Notes under the pieces: generated by a model | Seen by the model: only the letters and a program-made list of their open reading frames with translations | Database searches by the model: none | What the model was told of the DNA's origin: nothing | Part shown: positions 63,498 to 64,000 of the stretch, piece after piece | Layout of the letters: the number at the start of each line of letters is the position of its first letter | How positions within the stretch are numbered: position 1 is the first letter of the stretch | Origin: Parapristionchus giblindavisi | Taxonomy: Eukaryota; Nematoda; Chromadorea; Rhabditida; Diplogasteridae | Direction: 5' to 3' | Assembly: GCA_943737045.1 (NCBI GenBank) | Contig: CALSFV010000268.1 | Location: 186,001 to 250,000, forward strand | DNA: 64,000 nucleotides | Translations under genes and position numbers: made by a program

Positions 63498-64000
63498 TTG
63501 AGCATGTCCAGTCTCACCAGCAACCACAGTCACGAAAAAGTGAGAATCGGCCACAGGTATGGCCATTTCCCGCTCGAATTAGCTCCTGAAAATTCGCAAT
63601 TTTACCTGAACAGCATAGCGGACGTTGCGAGGCGTCGAAAGCGCGCTTCCGCAGCTCGAACGGATAAGTTTGAAGCAAATTGTGGTGATTTAAGTGCGAA
63701 TTGTAACGATTGCCGCGTTATCTGTCGATTTCGCGTTACAAAGGAGCGGTTGTGACTTTATATGAGTTCAGCGTGTCTTGAGCTAATTATCAGGTGTCAA
63801 ATTAAATTGTTAACGTTCGAATAAAGATACACCGATTCGCTCTGGTAGTACAGAGACGCAATGGATAGAGTACGCGTCCCTCTCGCTCCCCCTTCCCTCT
63901 CCCTCTCCCCATACATAGATAGTCTAGACCGTAACTTGCTTGAGCCTGGATCAAATTGCAAACTTTTTTCAGCCACAAATATGTAATTTGGTATGACGAA
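63498..64000. repeat. Partial right-edge monomer u75 (zeta)
   Basis: The final unit is cut by the window end after 503 bp. It is zeta-class, preceded by ggccttgg, and has a private acaaaggag at 63738-63746 (two substitutions relative to acagatgag). Confidence 0.92.

Larger units (their letters stand above)
1..64000. repeat. Satellite DNA array, ~849 bp monomer, ~75 head-to-tail units
   Basis: The same unit recurs throughout with no spacer and no orientation change. Starts (first base of ttgagcatgtcc) include 639, 1487, 2334, 3183, 4033, 4882 and so on to 61801, 62649 and 63498; the mean spacing over 74 intervals is 849.4 bp. Most indels sit in the CT/TA microsatellite and in the T/A homopolymers. 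Units of one class differ by a few bases at most; different classes differ at a limited set of linked sites. Neither array edge lies in the window, so the true length exceeds 64 kb. I see no internal sub-repeat that would make the monomer a multimer of something shorter. Function is not shown by the sequence. Satellites of this size usually form centromeric, pericentromeric or other constitutive heterochromatin, but that is family knowledge, not something visible here. Confidence 0.98.

Noticed and set aside
1..64000. CRISPR array or bacterial repeat system
   Set aside because: The repeated unit is ~849 bp with no short repeat/unique spacer structure and no cas-like genes.
1..64000. Ribosomal DNA intergenic spacer or transposon-derived tandem copies
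   Set aside because: No rRNA-like sequence, target-site duplications, terminal repeats or transposase/reverse-transcriptase frames were seen. An origin from a degenerate element cannot be excluded without a database search.
1..64000. Assembly artefact (collapsed or artificially expanded repeat)
   Set aside because: Unit-specific substitutions, several HOR sizes and chimeric units argue for real sequence. Exact copy number in the most uniform stretch (25-30 kb) still depends on raw-read support.

Overview
The window is one uninterrupted head-to-tail satellite DNA array. A unit averaging 849.4 bp (range 847-853) repeats about 75.4 times in one orientation from base 1 to base 64000, and the array runs off both edges. 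I found no protein-coding gene, RNA gene, transposon, CRISPR array, inversion or unique-sequence interruption. Unit phase is set here at the first base of the motif ttgagcatgtcc. By that phase the 75 unit starts run from 639 (u1) to 63498 (u75), with a partial unit at each end.

The organism is a eukaryote. Evidence: a long array of a kilobase-scale monomer, higher-order repeat (HOR) patterns, variable CT/TA microsatellite tracts inside each unit, and no prokaryotic genes in 64 kb. CpG dinucleotides are common rather than depleted, which fits a lineage with little germline CpG methylation, such as many arthropods. The exact taxon cannot be read from this window.

Units fall into seven variant classes defined by linked base differences. 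Alpha: gttacctgtcg, then gtaaacgtacg (u1-3, 10, 14, 21). Beta: gtgaatgaag, a G inside the CT tract, gaggagtcg (u4, 5, 7, 11, 22; u15 is a beta/gamma chimera). Gamma: acggtcacagg with taaccattgcc (u6, 8, 9, 12, 13, 18, 20, 23, 29; u25 is gamma-like). Delta: ggtgacgttggtcgctg with agtaagaaacgg (u16, 17, 19, 24, 26-28, 30-35, 41-43). Epsilon: caatacaaat with gctgcatc (u36-40, 44-46, 50, 54, 56-61, 63-70). Zeta: gagaatcggc without the beta markers (u47-49, 51, 53, 72, 74, 75). Eta: caataaaaat with gagaaacggcc (u52, 55, 62, 71, 73).

Layout: alpha trimer (0.6-3.2 kb); mixed alpha/beta/gamma with 2-mer and 4-mer HORs (3.2-13.4 kb); gamma/delta interleaving (13.4-25 kb); a delta expansion (25-30 kb); an epsilon/delta/epsilon region carrying a ~6.8 kb (8-unit) duplication (30-39.7 kb); zeta alternating with epsilon/eta (39.7-46.5 kb); a 7-mer HOR followed by a 9-unit version of it (46.5-60.1 kb); eta-zeta dimers (60.1-63.5 kb).

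The most interesting content is this nested repeat history: multi-unit blocks marked by rare shared substitutions, as expected from repeated unequal exchange or segmental amplification. A centromeric, pericentromeric or other heterochromatic location is plausible but is inference.
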